Notes: generated from the sequence alone by a model not told the origin. Positions 25,457 through 34,237 are shown, numbered from the stretch's first letter. The stretch is 41,577 nucleotides of DNA from an uncultured Clostridia bacterium (GCA_944388605.1 CALXJJ010000012.1:1-41577); one strand, 5' to 3'. Made by a program: numbers and translations.

Positions 25457-25771
25457 TTACGAGAACATCCATTTTAATATAAGAAGAATTATAATTGGAA
25501 TGTATAAGTATGATATAAGAATTACTACAATTCCTATAATTAGAGGAATTAGTAATATAAATCCAATTACTTTTACTGCTTCCCATACTCCTTGTTTCAT
25601 TTCCATATCTTGTTCTTCTACTTTTATTTTAGTTATCCATATAATTGCTAAAATAATAATTAATCCTGTTATTATTATGTGTTCTAGTAAATAAATATAT
25701 AGCCTATATACTAACCAGTACGTAATTAGTTGTGACAAGTTCTGAATCGCATAATCAATGAAGTTAAACAT
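25457..25771 (-). CDS. Small membrane protein of unknown function
   Basis: 104 residues from ATG 25771, chosen because AAAGGAAGAG lies about 8 nt upstream; a longer reading from 25834 lacks an RBS. It has a first hydrophobic stretch about residues 28-48 and a second, nearly continuous one about 68-102, with a short acidic loop between (KVEEQDMEMKQGVW). No signal-peptide cleavage site, Cys or His motif is seen. I do not recognise the family. It stands alone between rpsU and the divergent plus-strand TVP38 gene. Confidence 0.6.
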   Translation of the reverse strand: MFNFIDYAIQNLSQLITYWLVYRLYIYLLEHIIITGLIIILAIIWITKIKVEEQDMEMKQGVWEAVKVIGFILLIPLIIGIVVILISYLYIPIIILLILKWMFS

Positions 25772-25934
25772 GATGTCTCTTCCTTTCGTATTACCCACAA
25801 CATTTATACTTTCTTTGTGCTTATATTTTACCATATATTCCCTAATATTTCAACATTGTTTTGTATTAATATAACCCTTTTATAATTAATTTTAATATTA
25901 TATTAGACTCGCTGTATCGTAACATTGCACATTT

Positions 25935-25962
25935 ATTTCATAAATTTGGCTCATTATGAAAT
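25935..25962. repeat. Short inverted repeat upstream of the TVP38 gene
   Basis: ATTTCATAA-10 nt-TTATGAAAT, a perfect 9-bp dyad about 85 bp upstream of the -10 box of the plus-strand gene. It could be an operator. Nothing else was found in 25772-26047. Confidence 0.35.
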
Positions 25963-26044
25963 TTACTAAAAAGCTTAATTGAAATGTAAAGTAATTACAA
26001 ATTTTAAGGTTTTCTGATTTGTCCTTTTATTTTACACATTTTAA

Positions 26045-26053
26045 TGTTATAAT
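26045..26053 (+). promoter_or_regulatory. Extended -10 promoter of the TVP38 gene
   Basis: TGTTATAAT gives TG-N-TATAAT. No good -35 box is seen at 16-18 bp. It is 20 bp before the TTG start, with RBS AAGGAG at 26059-26064. Confidence 0.5.
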
Positions 26054-26073
26054 ATTTCAAGGAGTTGATATTA

Positions 26074-26778
26074 TTGAGTAAAAAATCTTTTAAATACATA
26101 AAACTTATTATACTTGCTATAGTTTTAATTTTACTTATATTTATTACAATCAAGTTGTTTCCTTTTTTCATCAATTTATCAACAGAAGAAGGTAGAATTG
26201 ATTTTAATAATCAGGTAGAATCAATGGGAGCTTTTGGAGTATTTGCTATATTAGGTCTACAATCTCTTCAAATTCTTGCAGCTTTTTTACCAGGTGAACC
26301 AATAGAATTCCTTGCTGGTATGTGTTATGGTACTTTTTATGGAATGTTATTAATTTTTATAGGATGTTTTATAAGTTCTGCTATAATTTTCTTTGCTGTA
26401 AGAAAGTTTGGAACAGGTTTTATTGAATCATTTTTTGGATCTGATAAAATTGATAAATTAAAAAATAATAAATTATTTGCAAATAAAGAAAAATTAGAAA
26501 TTATAATGCTTATTTTATTTATTATACCAGGTACTCCTAAAGATTTCTTTGTTTATATTGCAGGTTTACTTCCAATAAAACCTCTTAGATTTTTACTTAT
26601 TTCTACTTTTGCAAGATTTCCTTCTGTGATAACTTCTACTTTTGCTGGAAATAACGCTTCTAATGGTAACTGGCATATTTCTTTAATAGCTTATGGTTTT
26701 ACTATTATTATTTCCATAATAGGAATTATAATTTACAAGAAAATTGTTAATAACCATAGAGTAAATGAAAACACTTAA
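26074..26778 (+). CDS. TVP38/TMEM64 family (DedA-like) membrane protein
   Basis: 234 residues from TTG 26074, 9 nt after AAGGAG; the TTG at 26065 abuts the RBS and is unlikely. About six hydrophobic segments. The family's re-entrant motifs are visible: FLPGEPIEFLAGMCYGTFYG (near 70-90) and IPGTPKDFFVYIAGLLP (near 155-172), the paired loops of the VTT/SNARE-associated fold. Members of this fold move lipids such as undecaprenyl phosphate or phosphatidylethanolamine across the membrane; the substrate of this one is unknown. It is a single-gene plus-strand unit ending at a bidirectional terminator shared with the convergent gene. Confidence 0.9.
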   Translation: MSKKSFKYIKLIILAIVLILLIFITIKLFPFFINLSTEEGRIDFNNQVESMGAFGVFAILGLQSLQILAAFLPGEPIEFLAGMCYGTFYGMLLIFIGCFISSAIIFFAVRKFGTGFIESFFGSDKIDKLKNNKLFANKEKLEIIMLILFIIPGTPKDFFVYIAGLLPIKPLRFLLISTFARFPSVITSTFAGNNASNGNWHISLIAYGFTIIISIIGIIIYKKIVNNHRVNENT

Positions 26779-26814
26779 AATTTATATAATTTAAGCTTTT
26801 ATCTTTTGACTTTT

Positions 26815-26889
26815 AGTAAAATTGTGTGCAGTCGTTAGAACGTAGTGACTTTAATACAATAGGAAAGGATAACTTTCCTATTGTATTAA
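26815..26889 (+). repeat. Dispersed intergenic hairpin element, subfamily B, copy 3 (5'-truncated)
   Basis: Begins inside hairpin 1 (AGTAAAATTGTGTGCAGTCG). It continues with TTAGAACGTAGTGACTT and the perfect stem ATACAATAGGAAAG-GATAA-CTTTCCTATTGTAT. It lies between convergent genes. Confidence 0.8.
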
Positions 26890-26924
26890 AAAGAAGAAAA
26901 CTATACAAACTAATTTTCTTCTTT
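26890..26924. terminator. Bidirectional terminator between TVP38 and the Asp-box gene
   Basis: AAAGAAGAAAA...TTTTCTTCTTT is an 11-bp stem with a 13-nt loop. It overlaps the last codons of the minus-strand gene. Confidence 0.55.
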
Positions 26925-28551
26925 CCAAGTTATTCCTCCATCTGTAGTTCTATATATTGTATTTGTTCCATCATATGAAATATTTTTTACCATTCCATTT
27001 TGCATACTTGTAAATTCTATTTCTGCCCCTCTGTTAATCTTTATTCCACTATGTTCTTCTACTCCGAGTAACCCAATTTTCTCCTCCATCATTTGTTCTT
27101 GATACTACAATATACTCTCTTTGTCCTAACTCATTTCCATAACAAATAACTGCTATTCCATCTAATTTGTTAAAAAATTTTATATATACTATATAACCTT
27201 TAACATCCTGTATTGTAGATGCATTCCACGTATTTCCATTATCATCTGAATATATTAATTTTATTATTTCATCATTAATTTCAAAAATTATCTTATCTTT
27301 ACTTAAAAAATAACATTTATCAGAAAAATCTTTACTAGTTTGATATAGATTATTAAATTCTTCTGGAACTTCTGTCCAATTTTTTCCAGCATTTGTTGTA
27401 ATATAAACTTTATTTTTTATAATTTTATATGCGTACTGCTCTTTTAAACTTTTAGAAGTATTACTTAAATTTGAACTTATATAATCTTTCGGATATAATG
27501 AATAAATGATATATATAGTTGAAGCAATTATTAATATAATAATTATTATAGTTTCTACTATTATCTTTATTTTCAAATTTAATCTTGTTTGTAATATTTT
27601 CTTTTTTGCTATTTTCATATCTTTTATTTTATATATTATAATATTAATTATATATGTTATTAAACTAAATACAACTCCTAATATGGAAGCTTTACAACAA
27701 CTACTAATTAGCATTGTAGCAACTCTTGTTTCTATCTTTTGTACTAAAGCACCTAATATTAATAATATAAATATAATTCCATATAAAATTAAATATTTAA
27801 TTTTTACTTTTTTACTTTTTTGTATAATTCTTCCTGTTAATCCCCCTATAAAATTTATAAATATATATGAACAAATATTATTTATTCTTAATATTCCATT
27901 ACTATAATTAAACCAATCTGCTAATAAATATATTGGTACCATAATTATTGCTGGTAAGAAAAATACTTTATTTTTATATCCATATATCAATCCTATTATA
28001 TATAATCCTATTATTATTGAATAATAATATATATTTTCTCCATGATTTTTAGAAATCATTGGTATAATACATAATAAAATAAATATAACACTTATACTTA
28101 ATATCATATAAAACATTTTTAAAAGGTATTTTAATGTGTTTTTTGATATAATTATATATACACTAAATACTAATAATATAATTAAAGTTGTTATTATGAC
28201 TCCTATATATATTGTTTCCCCTTTTATTGCATTTTGTGATATATATTTATTAATATTTATGTTATGTATATCTTTTTGATCTAAATTATATTTAACTATT
28301 TCTCCATCATACATATAATATATATTTATCTTTTCATTATTTTTAGTAATTAATTTTATTGAATATGTACTTTGACTTGGTAATGCATTAGTTATATTTG
28401 ACATTTCCTCTTTTATAGATACACTTATCTGTTTATTACAAAATATTATCTCATAATTTCTTAAAAACTTTAATCCAAACCATTCTAATATAAATATTAG
28501 AAAAATTATTATTAGCAATATAATAGATTTTTTTAGTATACATTTTTTCAT
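26910..28551 (-). pseudogene. Polytopic membrane protein with C-terminal Asp-box (BNR) domain, frameshifted
   Basis: The main frame, ATG 28551 to 27049 (500 codons), has a signal-like N-terminus, about eight membrane segments (roughly 10-32 and 117-350) and an extracellular region. That region contains Asp-box motifs TTNAGKNWTEV, SDDNGNTWNAS and TNDGGENWVT, then a stop. A second frame (to 26910) continues the same domain, VEEHSGIKINRGAEIEFTS, and ends with a fourth Asp box TTDGGITWKEEN. One extra base near 27055-27075 explains the break. Asp boxes (SxDxGxxW) mark beta-propellers of sialidases and photosystem-assembly-type proteins; no catalytic triad is evident. Fusion to a polytopic membrane domain is unusual. 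It may be decay, a sequence error or recoding. RBS AGAAGGTG precedes ATG 28551. Confidence 0.7.
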
Positions 28552-28639
28552 GAATATATCTTCACCTTCTATACATTTATTATATAGTATACATCAATTC
28601 TATATGTTTGTACATAGTTCTAATTTTATTATTAACATT

Positions 28640-28800
28640 GAACAAATCGGAAAGCATTAAAATTTGTACTAATTTAATATTTTCTCGTTGGCTTTTTAGT
28701 AAATTTGTTCCTAAGCCAATTTTACGAAGTCAAAATTGTGTGCAGTCGTTAGAACGTAGTGACTTTTATACAATAGGAAAGGATAACTTTCCTATTGTAT
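28640..28800 (+). repeat. Dispersed intergenic hairpin element, subfamily B, copy 4 (full length)
   Basis: GAACAAATCGGAAAGCATTA, then CTCGTTGGCTTTTTAGTAAA, TTTGTTCCTAAGCC, AATTTTACGAAGTCAAAATT, GTCGTTAGAACGTAGTGAC and the perfect stem ATACAATAGGAAAG-GATAA-CTTTCCTATTGTAT. It lies between two divergent genes and fills most of the gap 28552-28867. Confidence 0.9.
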
Positions 28801-28867
28801 TAAATATTCTCTATCATTATATAGTATTCACTTTTATGAATAAGTTGTGATTTTTTATTGTTTTTTA

Positions 28868-28896
28868 TTGATTTTATGTGTATTTTAGGATAAAAT
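28868..28896 (+). promoter_or_regulatory. Promoter of the PBP operon
   Basis: TTGATT (28868-28873), a 17-bp spacer and TAAAAT (28891-28896), 33 bp before the TTG at 28930. Confidence 0.55.
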
Positions 28897-28929
28897 TGTA
28901 TTGATATTATAGCGAAAGATGGTGATTTT

Positions 28930-29124
28930 TTGCCAAATAAAAGAAAGAAAAGAAAAAGTAATATACTTAAATTTAGTAAAAAGAGAAAAAATTTCAAAAA
29001 AAAGAATTTATCAGATTTAGATAGTAAAAATAATATGCATTATTTAACAAATGATGATATTTCGTTTAAAAATATGAAATATAAATCAGAAAATACAACT
29101 AAGGATAATAATCGGTTTAAATGA
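28930..29124 (+). CDS. Small very basic protein, or frame-offset cytoplasmic N-terminus of the PBP
   Basis: 64 codons from TTG 28930 (weak RBS GGTGA). Residues 1-28 are mostly Lys, Arg and Asn (PNKRKKRKSNILKFSKKRKN); the rest is polar, and there is no membrane segment. It ends 13 bp before the assigned PBP start. In many Bacillota ftsL sits here, but this protein lacks the FtsL transmembrane helix. Skipping one base at the TTT-AAA-TGA end would join it to the PBP as NRFK-ENSTSLSIRIKRLL, giving a long basic cytoplasmic tail on that protein. The PBP's own TTG has no RBS, which supports the joined reading. Confidence 0.5.
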   Translation: MPNKRKKRKSNILKFSKKRKNFKKKNLSDLDSKNNMHYLTNDDISFKNMKYKSENTTKDNNRFK

Positions 29125-29137
29125 AAATTCAACATCT

Positions 29138-31357
29138 TTGTCAATAAGAATTAAAAGATTGTTAGTTTTAACTTGTAGCTGTATTTTATTATTCATCATT
29201 TTAATTGGTAGATTAGTTTATTTACAATTTATTATAGGTTCAGATTTGAAAGAATCTGTATATCATCAACAAACTAAAAATTTAGTTATAAGTCCTACAC
29301 GAGGAACAATTTACGATTCTACTGGTAAGCAACTAGCAGTTAGTGCTCCTGTTGATACTGTTACAATTAATCCTTCTAGTATAGTTGTAACAGATAGTGA
29401 TGAAAACATTGCAACTCAAAAAACTGAAGAATTAAAACAAAAAGTTGCTAAAGCTTTCTCTGACATTTTTGGACTAAATTATGAAGAAACTCTTGAAAAA
29501 GTTAAAAGTACTTCTTCTATTGAAACAATTGCTAAAAAAGTTGAAACTGATAAAATTACTCAGCTTACAAATTGGATGAAAGAAAATGATATATATTCTG
29601 GAATTAATATAGATGATGATACTAAAAGATATTATCCTTATTCTAATCTTGCTTCTAATCTCATAGGATTTTGCGGTGATAGTAATCAAGGATTAGAAGG
29701 ATTGGAATATGCATGGAATAGTGTTTTAACTGGTACTCAGGGTAAAATTACTACATCTAAGGATGCTAATTCTGATGTTATATTAGATAAAGATGAAAAA
29801 TATATCCCTGCTGAAAATGGAAGTAATATAACTCTTACAATAGATGTAAACATTCAAACTATTGCAGAAAAATATCTAAAGCAAGCTGTTGAAGATAATA
29901 ATTGTGGACGTGGAGGCAATTTGATTATAATGGATCCTACAAATGGTGATATTTTAGCAATGGCAACATATCCTGATTATAATTTAAATGAACCTTTTAC
30001 TCCAAATGCTACACTTAGTCAAAATTGGGATTCTCTATCTTCTGAATCTAAGAGCAATGCTTTAAGTTCAATGTGGAGAAATAAAGCTGTATCTGATACT
30101 TATGAACCTGGCTCTGTATTTAAAGTTATCACAGCTTCTGCTGCTCTTGAAGAAAATATTACCACTACTGATACTCCAAATGATTTTTTCTGTATGGGAT
30201 ATGAAGATGTTAGTGGTATAAAAATTGGTTGTGCAAGTTCTGTTGGTCATGGTTCTCAATCTTTGAGAAATGCTTTAGAAAATTCTTGCAATCCTGCATT
30301 AATACAACTTGGTTCAAGAATTGGTGCAGAAAATATGGAAAAATATATGAGAGCTTTTGGATTTTTTGATAAAACAGGAATTGATACTTCTGGTGAAGCT
30401 GTTGGTGCCTTTTTTAGCAATGTAGGACCTGTTGAACTTGCTACTACTTCTTTTGGTCAAAGATTCACAATAACACCTTTACAAATGATTACTGCAGTAT
30501 GTGCAATTGCTAATGATGGTCTATTATATAAACCACGTATTGTAAAACAAGTAGAAAATACTGATACTGGAGCTATATCGACTATTGAACCAGAAGTTGT
30601 TCGTCAAGTTATTTCTAAAGAAACAGCTGAACAAGTAAGAGATATGATGCAATCTGTTGTAGAAAATGGTGGTGGAAAATATGGACAAATTAAGGGATAC
30701 ACCATAGGTGGAAAAACTGGTACATCTGAACCAAATCCCAATGACCCTGAAGCTGGATATGTTTCTTCTTTTGTCGCTATTGCTCCTGTAGATAATACTA
30801 AAGTTGTAGTTCTTCTTACACTTTATGATCCTCAAGGTGACAGCCACTTTGGTAGTCAAATTGCAGCTCCTGTAGTTTCTAAGGTTTTAGCAGAAGTTTT
30901 ACCTTATTTAGGAATACAATCTAGTGATACTTCTAATACAGATGTACAAGTTTCAGAAAATTATCAAACATCATCTTTACCTGATGTCAGAAATAAAACT
31001 ATAGCAGAGGCAAAAAAAATATTGGAAAATGCTGGTTTTACCTGTTCTTTTAATGGATCAAATGAGGATTTGGTAACAGAGCAAGTGCCTATTCAAGGTT
31101 CTGAACTTATATCTGGAGCTACAATAAAACTATATTCTACTGGAAATGACGCAAGAGTTTCTGTTACTGTACCTGATTTAAAAGGAATGACATTAGCTCA
31201 AGCAAATAATTCTTTGAAGGCTAAAGGATTAAATATTAAAATTGTTGGTTCTGAATCTGGAAAAGTGGTATTACAAGAACCTATAAAAGATTCTTCTGTT
31301 GAAGAAGGAAGTATAGTTACAATTACATTAGATGAAGAAATTAAAAACGCAAATTAA
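29138..31357 (+). CDS. Class B penicillin-binding protein with two PASTA domains (SpoVD/PBP2-like transpeptidase)
   Basis: 739 residues from TTG 29138. A single membrane anchor (about 8-33) is followed by the pedestal/dimerisation domain (about 50-225; SPTRGTIYD) and the transpeptidase domain with SVFK (326-329), SCN (383-385) and KTGT (526-529). Two PASTA domains follow at about 604-672 and 673-735 (LPDVRNKTIAEAKKILENAG, then VPDLKGMTLAQANNSLKAKG). It cross-links peptidoglycan outside the membrane. C-terminal PASTA domains in a class B PBP point to SpoVD (spore cortex) or PBP2x/PbpB (division); without the mra/mur context the two cannot be separated. The TTG start has no RBS and probably is not the true N-terminus. 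A bidirectional terminator follows. Confidence 0.92.
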   Translation: MSIRIKRLLVLTCSCILLFIILIGRLVYLQFIIGSDLKESVYHQQTKNLVISPTRGTIYDSTGKQLAVSAPVDTVTINPSSIVVTDSDENIATQKTEELKQKVAKAFSDIFGLNYEETLEKVKSTSSIETIAKKVETDKITQLTNWMKENDIYSGINIDDDTKRYYPYSNLASNLIGFCGDSNQGLEGLEYAWNSVLTGTQGKITTSKDANSDVILDKDEKYIPAENGSNITLTIDVNIQTIAEKYLKQAVEDNNCGRGGNLIIMDPTNGDILAMATYPDYNLNEPFTPNATLSQNWDSLSSESKSNALSSMWRNKAVSDTYEPGSVFKVITASAALEENITTTDTPNDFFCMGYEDVSGIKIGCASSVGHGSQSLRNALENSCNPALIQLGSRIGAENMEKYMRAFGFFDKTGIDTSGEAVGAFFSNVGPVELATTSFGQRFTITPLQMITAVCAIANDGLLYKPRIVKQVENTDTGAISTIEPEVVRQVISKETAEQVRDMMQSVVENGGGKYGQIKGYTIGGKTGTSEPNPNDPEAGYVSSFVAIAPVDNTKVVVLLTLYDPQGDSHFGSQIAAPVVSKVLAEVLPYLGIQSSDTSNTDVQVSENYQTSSLPDVRNKTIAEAKKILENAGFTCSFNGSNEDLVTEQVPIQGSELISGATIKLYSTGNDARVSVTVPDLKGMTLAQANNSLKAKGLNIKIVGSESGKVVLQEPIKDSSVEEGSIVTITLDEEIKNAN

Positions 31358-31390
31358 AAGGAAAAGTTTAATACTTTTCCCTTTAATTTT
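31351..31390. terminator. Bidirectional terminator between PBP and SDR genes
   Basis: AAATTAAAAGGAAAAGT...ACTTTTCCCTTTAATTTT is a 17-bp stem with one mismatch, with A and T tracts at either side, between two convergent genes. Confidence 0.8.
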
Positions 31391-31397
31391 AATCTTT

Positions 31398-32153
31398 CTA
31401 TCTCTTTCTTTCTTGCATTTTATAACATATTTTTGCCATAATTTTATCTGGAATTATTTTAGCTCCGATTCTTGAAATTTTAATAGTTAGCCCTGGAATT
31501 ATTATAAGTTTATTTTTAAACATTTTCTTTATTGCATAATTAGCCACTTCCATACTATTTTTTTGCCTTAAATTAAATTTAACTTTTGCTACATTGTTAA
31601 AATTGGTATCTACAGGTCCTGGGCATAAAACACTTATTTTTACATTTGATTTTGCTTTTTTTAATTCTTCATAAATACTTTGAGTAAGTCTTACTATATA
31701 CGATTTTGTCGAATAATACGTACTCATTAATGGTCCTGGCATAAATCCTGAAATTGACGCTACATTTAAAATATGTCCTTTGTTTATTTTCATCATATCA
31801 TGCAAAAATAATTTCATTAATATATGCATAGCTACAACATTAGTATCTATCATTTTTATTTCTGTTTCTAAATCTGTTTTATAAAATTCTCCAAAAAGTC
31901 CAAATCCTGCATTATTTATTAATACATCTATATTACCATATTTATTTTTAATATCTTCATATAGTTTAACACATAAATCTCTTTGTGATAAATCACATAT
32001 ATATATTTCAGAATCTTTTAAATGAGTTTGTACTTCTTCTAATTTTTCTTTATTTCTGGCAACTAATATTATTTTATAACCCATACCATTTAATATTATT
32101 GAAATATCTCTTCCTATTCCTGAAGAAGCTCCTGTTACTAATGCTATCTTCAC
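31398..32153 (-). CDS. Short-chain dehydrogenase/reductase (classical SDR)
   Basis: 251 residues from GTG 32153. The Rossmann cofactor motif TGASSGIG (7-14), NNAG (80-83), a catalytic Ser near 133-135 and YxxxK at Tyr146-Lys150 are all present. Arg33 after the second beta strand (VARNKEK) favours NADP(H). The C-terminus (PGLTIKISRIGAKIIPDKIM) resembles the DltE/YqjQ-type SDRs of Bacillota, whose substrates are uncertain. It is a single-gene unit. RBS AAAGGAATG is about 11 nt from the GTG. Confidence 0.9.
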   Translation of the reverse strand: MKIALVTGASSGIGRDISIILNGMGYKIILVARNKEKLEEVQTHLKDSEIYICDLSQRDLCVKLYEDIKNKYGNIDVLINNAGFGLFGEFYKTDLETEIKMIDTNVVAMHILMKLFLHDMMKINKGHILNVASISGFMPGPLMSTYYSTKSYIVRLTQSIYEELKKAKSNVKISVLCPGPVDTNFNNVAKVKFNLRQKNSMEVANYAIKKMFKNKLIIIPGLTIKISRIGAKIIPDKIMAKICYKMQERKR

Positions 32154-32278
32154 TTTTCAATCATTCCTTTCTAAGTCATAAATTTAGTGGACAATTACAA
32201 TCCATTAAAGTTTATACATATCTTATTTTTGCTAGTTTATGTAAATAAACTTTATATTCAATATAACTTCTTAATATA

Positions 32279-32443
32279 GAACAAATCGGAAAGCATTAAA
32301 ATTTATATTAATTTTATCTTTCCTCGTTAGCTTTTTAGTAAATTTGTTCCTAAGCCAATTTTACGAAGTCAAAATTGTGTGCAGTCGTTAGAGCGTAGCG
32401 ACTTTTATACAATAGTAAAAGATAACTTTCCTATTGTATAAAA
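32279..32443 (+). repeat. Dispersed intergenic hairpin element, subfamily B, copy 5 (full length)
   Basis: Nearly identical to 28640-28800: GAACAAATCGGAAAGCATTA, CTTTCCTCGTTAGC, TTTGTTCCTAAGCC, AATTTTACGAAGTCAAAATT, GTCGTTAGAGCGTAGCGAC and ATACAATAGTAAAAGATAAC, with one arm of the last stem slightly decayed. It occupies the SDR-exonuclease gap, which has no gene. Confidence 0.9.
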
Positions 32444-32460
32444 ATAATTAGTTTTAAAAT

Positions 32461-32970
32461 TTAATTTCCTTTTTTTATACTTTTTAAATATTTTATATAT
32501 ATTTGTGCACAACATTCACAATCAAATTCTGCTCTGTGAAATCCTTCCTCTGTAATGCCTATGAATTTAGCTACTGTACCTAATTTATGATTTTCTAAAT
32601 TTGGTGCCAATATTCTACTAATAACAACCGTATCAATTAATTTATTCTTTGAAAAAGCTTTTTTAGAATTACTTTGCAAAAAACCATAATCAAACCTTGC
32701 ATTATGCGCTACTATTGGGAAGTCCCCTATAAATTTTATTAATTTTGGCATTACACTTTCTATTTCAGGTGAATTTTTTACCATTTGATTATTTATCCCT
32801 GTTATTTTGGTAATATAACTTGGTATCTTTATTTTAGGCTTTACTAAAGTTGAAAAAATTTCTTCCTTTTTTAAATCTATATATTTAATAGCACTTATTT
32901 CGATTAATTCATTTTGTGTACACGATAATCCAGTAGTCTCAACATCCACTGCTACAAAATTTATTTCCAT
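32461..32970 (-). CDS. DEDDh 3'-5' exonuclease (DnaQ/PolC-epsilon-like)
   Basis: 169 residues, a stand-alone exonuclease domain. Exo I is VAVDVETTG (Asp9, Glu11), Exo II is AHNARFDYGFL, and Exo III has HRAEFDCE (His and Asp of the DEDDh set). It removes 3' nucleotides from DNA or RNA using two metal ions. Such short proteins serve in proofreading or repair, and the exact role here is unknown. It follows the dGTPase gene by 32 bp on the same strand, so both are probably co-expressed as nucleotide and DNA quality-control functions. RBS AGAAAGGAATTG precedes ATG 32970. Confidence 0.88.
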   Translation of the reverse strand: MEINFVAVDVETTGLSCTQNELIEISAIKYIDLKKEEIFSTLVKPKIKIPSYITKITGINNQMVKNSPEIESVMPKLIKFIGDFPIVAHNARFDYGFLQSNSKKAFSKNKLIDTVVISRILAPNLENHKLGTVAKFIGITEEGFHRAEFDCECCAQIYIKYLKSIKKGN

Positions 32971-33002
32971 TATTATTTCAATTCCTTTCTATTTTTATAC
33001 AT

Positions 33003-34169
33003 TTAGAATGTTAATATATCATTATAGCATTTTATTGCATAATTATCTGTCATTCCAGCAATATATGTAACAACAGCCCTTACATAGTCTTGTTTATTAT
33101 TTCTCTCAAATACTAAATTTTCTTTTTCTATTGTATATTTGTTTAACCATTGTTCAAATTTTTCAAATATCTCTTTATATATTATTTTATATTTTTCAAA
33201 TTTTTGTTTTTCAAATGAATCTATAAATATCTCAAATATCTGATTTAATACAAGTTCAAAATATTTGTTGGATGGTTTTATTCTATCACATAAATATATG
33301 TTTTCATAATTAAATTTTTTTATTTCGTCCATCATTCTTAGTTTATCTTTTGAAAAAGTTAATCCATTTTCTTCACTAGAATTTAGACATAAGTCACTTA
33401 CAAGTTCATTTATTATATTTGCATTATTAATAATTTGTCTACGATTTAATATTTTATCTAGTTCTAATATTTCTTCTTTATTCAATATTCCTAATTCTAA
33501 TGCATCTTCAATATCTCTACCTATATACGATATTTTATCTGCTATTTTTACTACACACGCTTCCCATGTAAATGGTGAATATTGATTTGGTCTTATATAT
33601 TCTTGTAAATCTATAGCAATATCTCTAGGTCTTATAGAATTTTCATCTATTTCTCCACAGTGTGAAATAATCCCATCTCTTACTGCATATGTCAAATCTA
33701 AACTATGTCTATGTCCATTTTCATCTTCTAATAGTTCAATTTTATCTACAAAATATAATCCGTTTTTTTCATGCCAAAAACTTTCTTTATTTTCTCTTTC
33801 TAATATACTATTTAATATACTCTCTCCTTTATGACCAAATGGTGCATGTCCAATATCATGACTTACTGCAATTGCTTTTGTTAACATTGTATTAAGTCCG
33901 AGATAGTTTGCTATTGTATAACTTATAGACTCAACATGATTTATATGCTCTATTCTTGTACATATATGGTCACTACTTGGTGAAAAAAAGACTTGCGTTT
34001 TATGCTTTAATCTCCTAAATGCATTTGAGTGTATTATTCTTGTATAGTCTCTTTCAAATTCTGTTCTGATATCATTATTTCGATTATATAATGTATGTTC
34101 CCTTTTTATCATTTGTACCCATTTTTTATTTTTTTCATCTGCTCTTACGTTTCTTAACCCATCTTTCAA
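33003..34169 (-). CDS. dgt: Deoxyguanosinetriphosphate triphosphohydrolase-like HD protein
   Basis: 388 residues from TTG 34169, chosen because AAAGGAGG lies 6 nt upstream; a reading from 34226 adds 19 residues without RBS support. The HD-domain metal ligands are visible: His75 in TRIEH, His104-Asp105 in SHDIGHAPFGH, and a downstream Asp in the region KIADKISYIGRDIEDA. The N-terminal HSNAFRRLKHKTQVF block is the dGTPase-family hallmark. The enzyme releases tripolyphosphate from dNTPs. The gene lies 82 bp after ftsH with an inverted repeat between (34193-34237). Confidence 0.92.
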   Translation of the reverse strand: MKDGLRNVRADEKNKKWVQMIKREHTLYNRNNDIRTEFERDYTRIIHSNAFRRLKHKTQVFFSPSSDHICTRIEHINHVESISYTIANYLGLNTMLTKAIAVSHDIGHAPFGHKGESILNSILERENKESFWHEKNGLYFVDKIELLEDENGHRHSLDLTYAVRDGIISHCGEIDENSIRPRDIAIDLQEYIRPNQYSPFTWEACVVKIADKISYIGRDIEDALELGILNKEEILELDKILNRRQIINNANIINELVSDLCLNSSEENGLTFSKDKLRMMDEIKKFNYENIYLCDRIKPSNKYFELVLNQIFEIFIDSFEKQKFEKYKIIYKEIFEKFEQWLNKYTIEKENLVFERNNKQDYVRAVVTYIAGMTDNYAIKCYNDILTF

Positions 34170-34192
34170 ATTATTTCCTCCTTTGACAAGAA

Positions 34193-34237
34193 GACGGAGG
34201 ATTTTAACACACTTTAAGTATATCAAAAATCTCCGTC
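34193..34237 (-). repeat. GC-rich inverted repeat between ftsH and dgt
   Basis: GACGGAGGATTTT...AAAAATCTCCGTC is a 7-bp GC-rich base plus AT stem. It stands out in this AT-rich sequence. No T tract follows, so it may be an mRNA processing or stabilising hairpin or a weak terminator. The RBS of dgt lies 12 to 19 nt beyond it. Confidence 0.5.

Noticed and set aside
28760-28800. The ATACAATAGGAAAG palindromes as rho-independent terminators
   Set aside because: On both strands T runs precede and A runs follow the stem, the opposite of a terminator. Several genes next to them have separate, proper terminators.
29121-29147. An 8-codon ORF overlapping the leader stop before the PBP gene
   Set aside because: Too short to support as a gene and without an RBS; mentioned only as possible coupling context.
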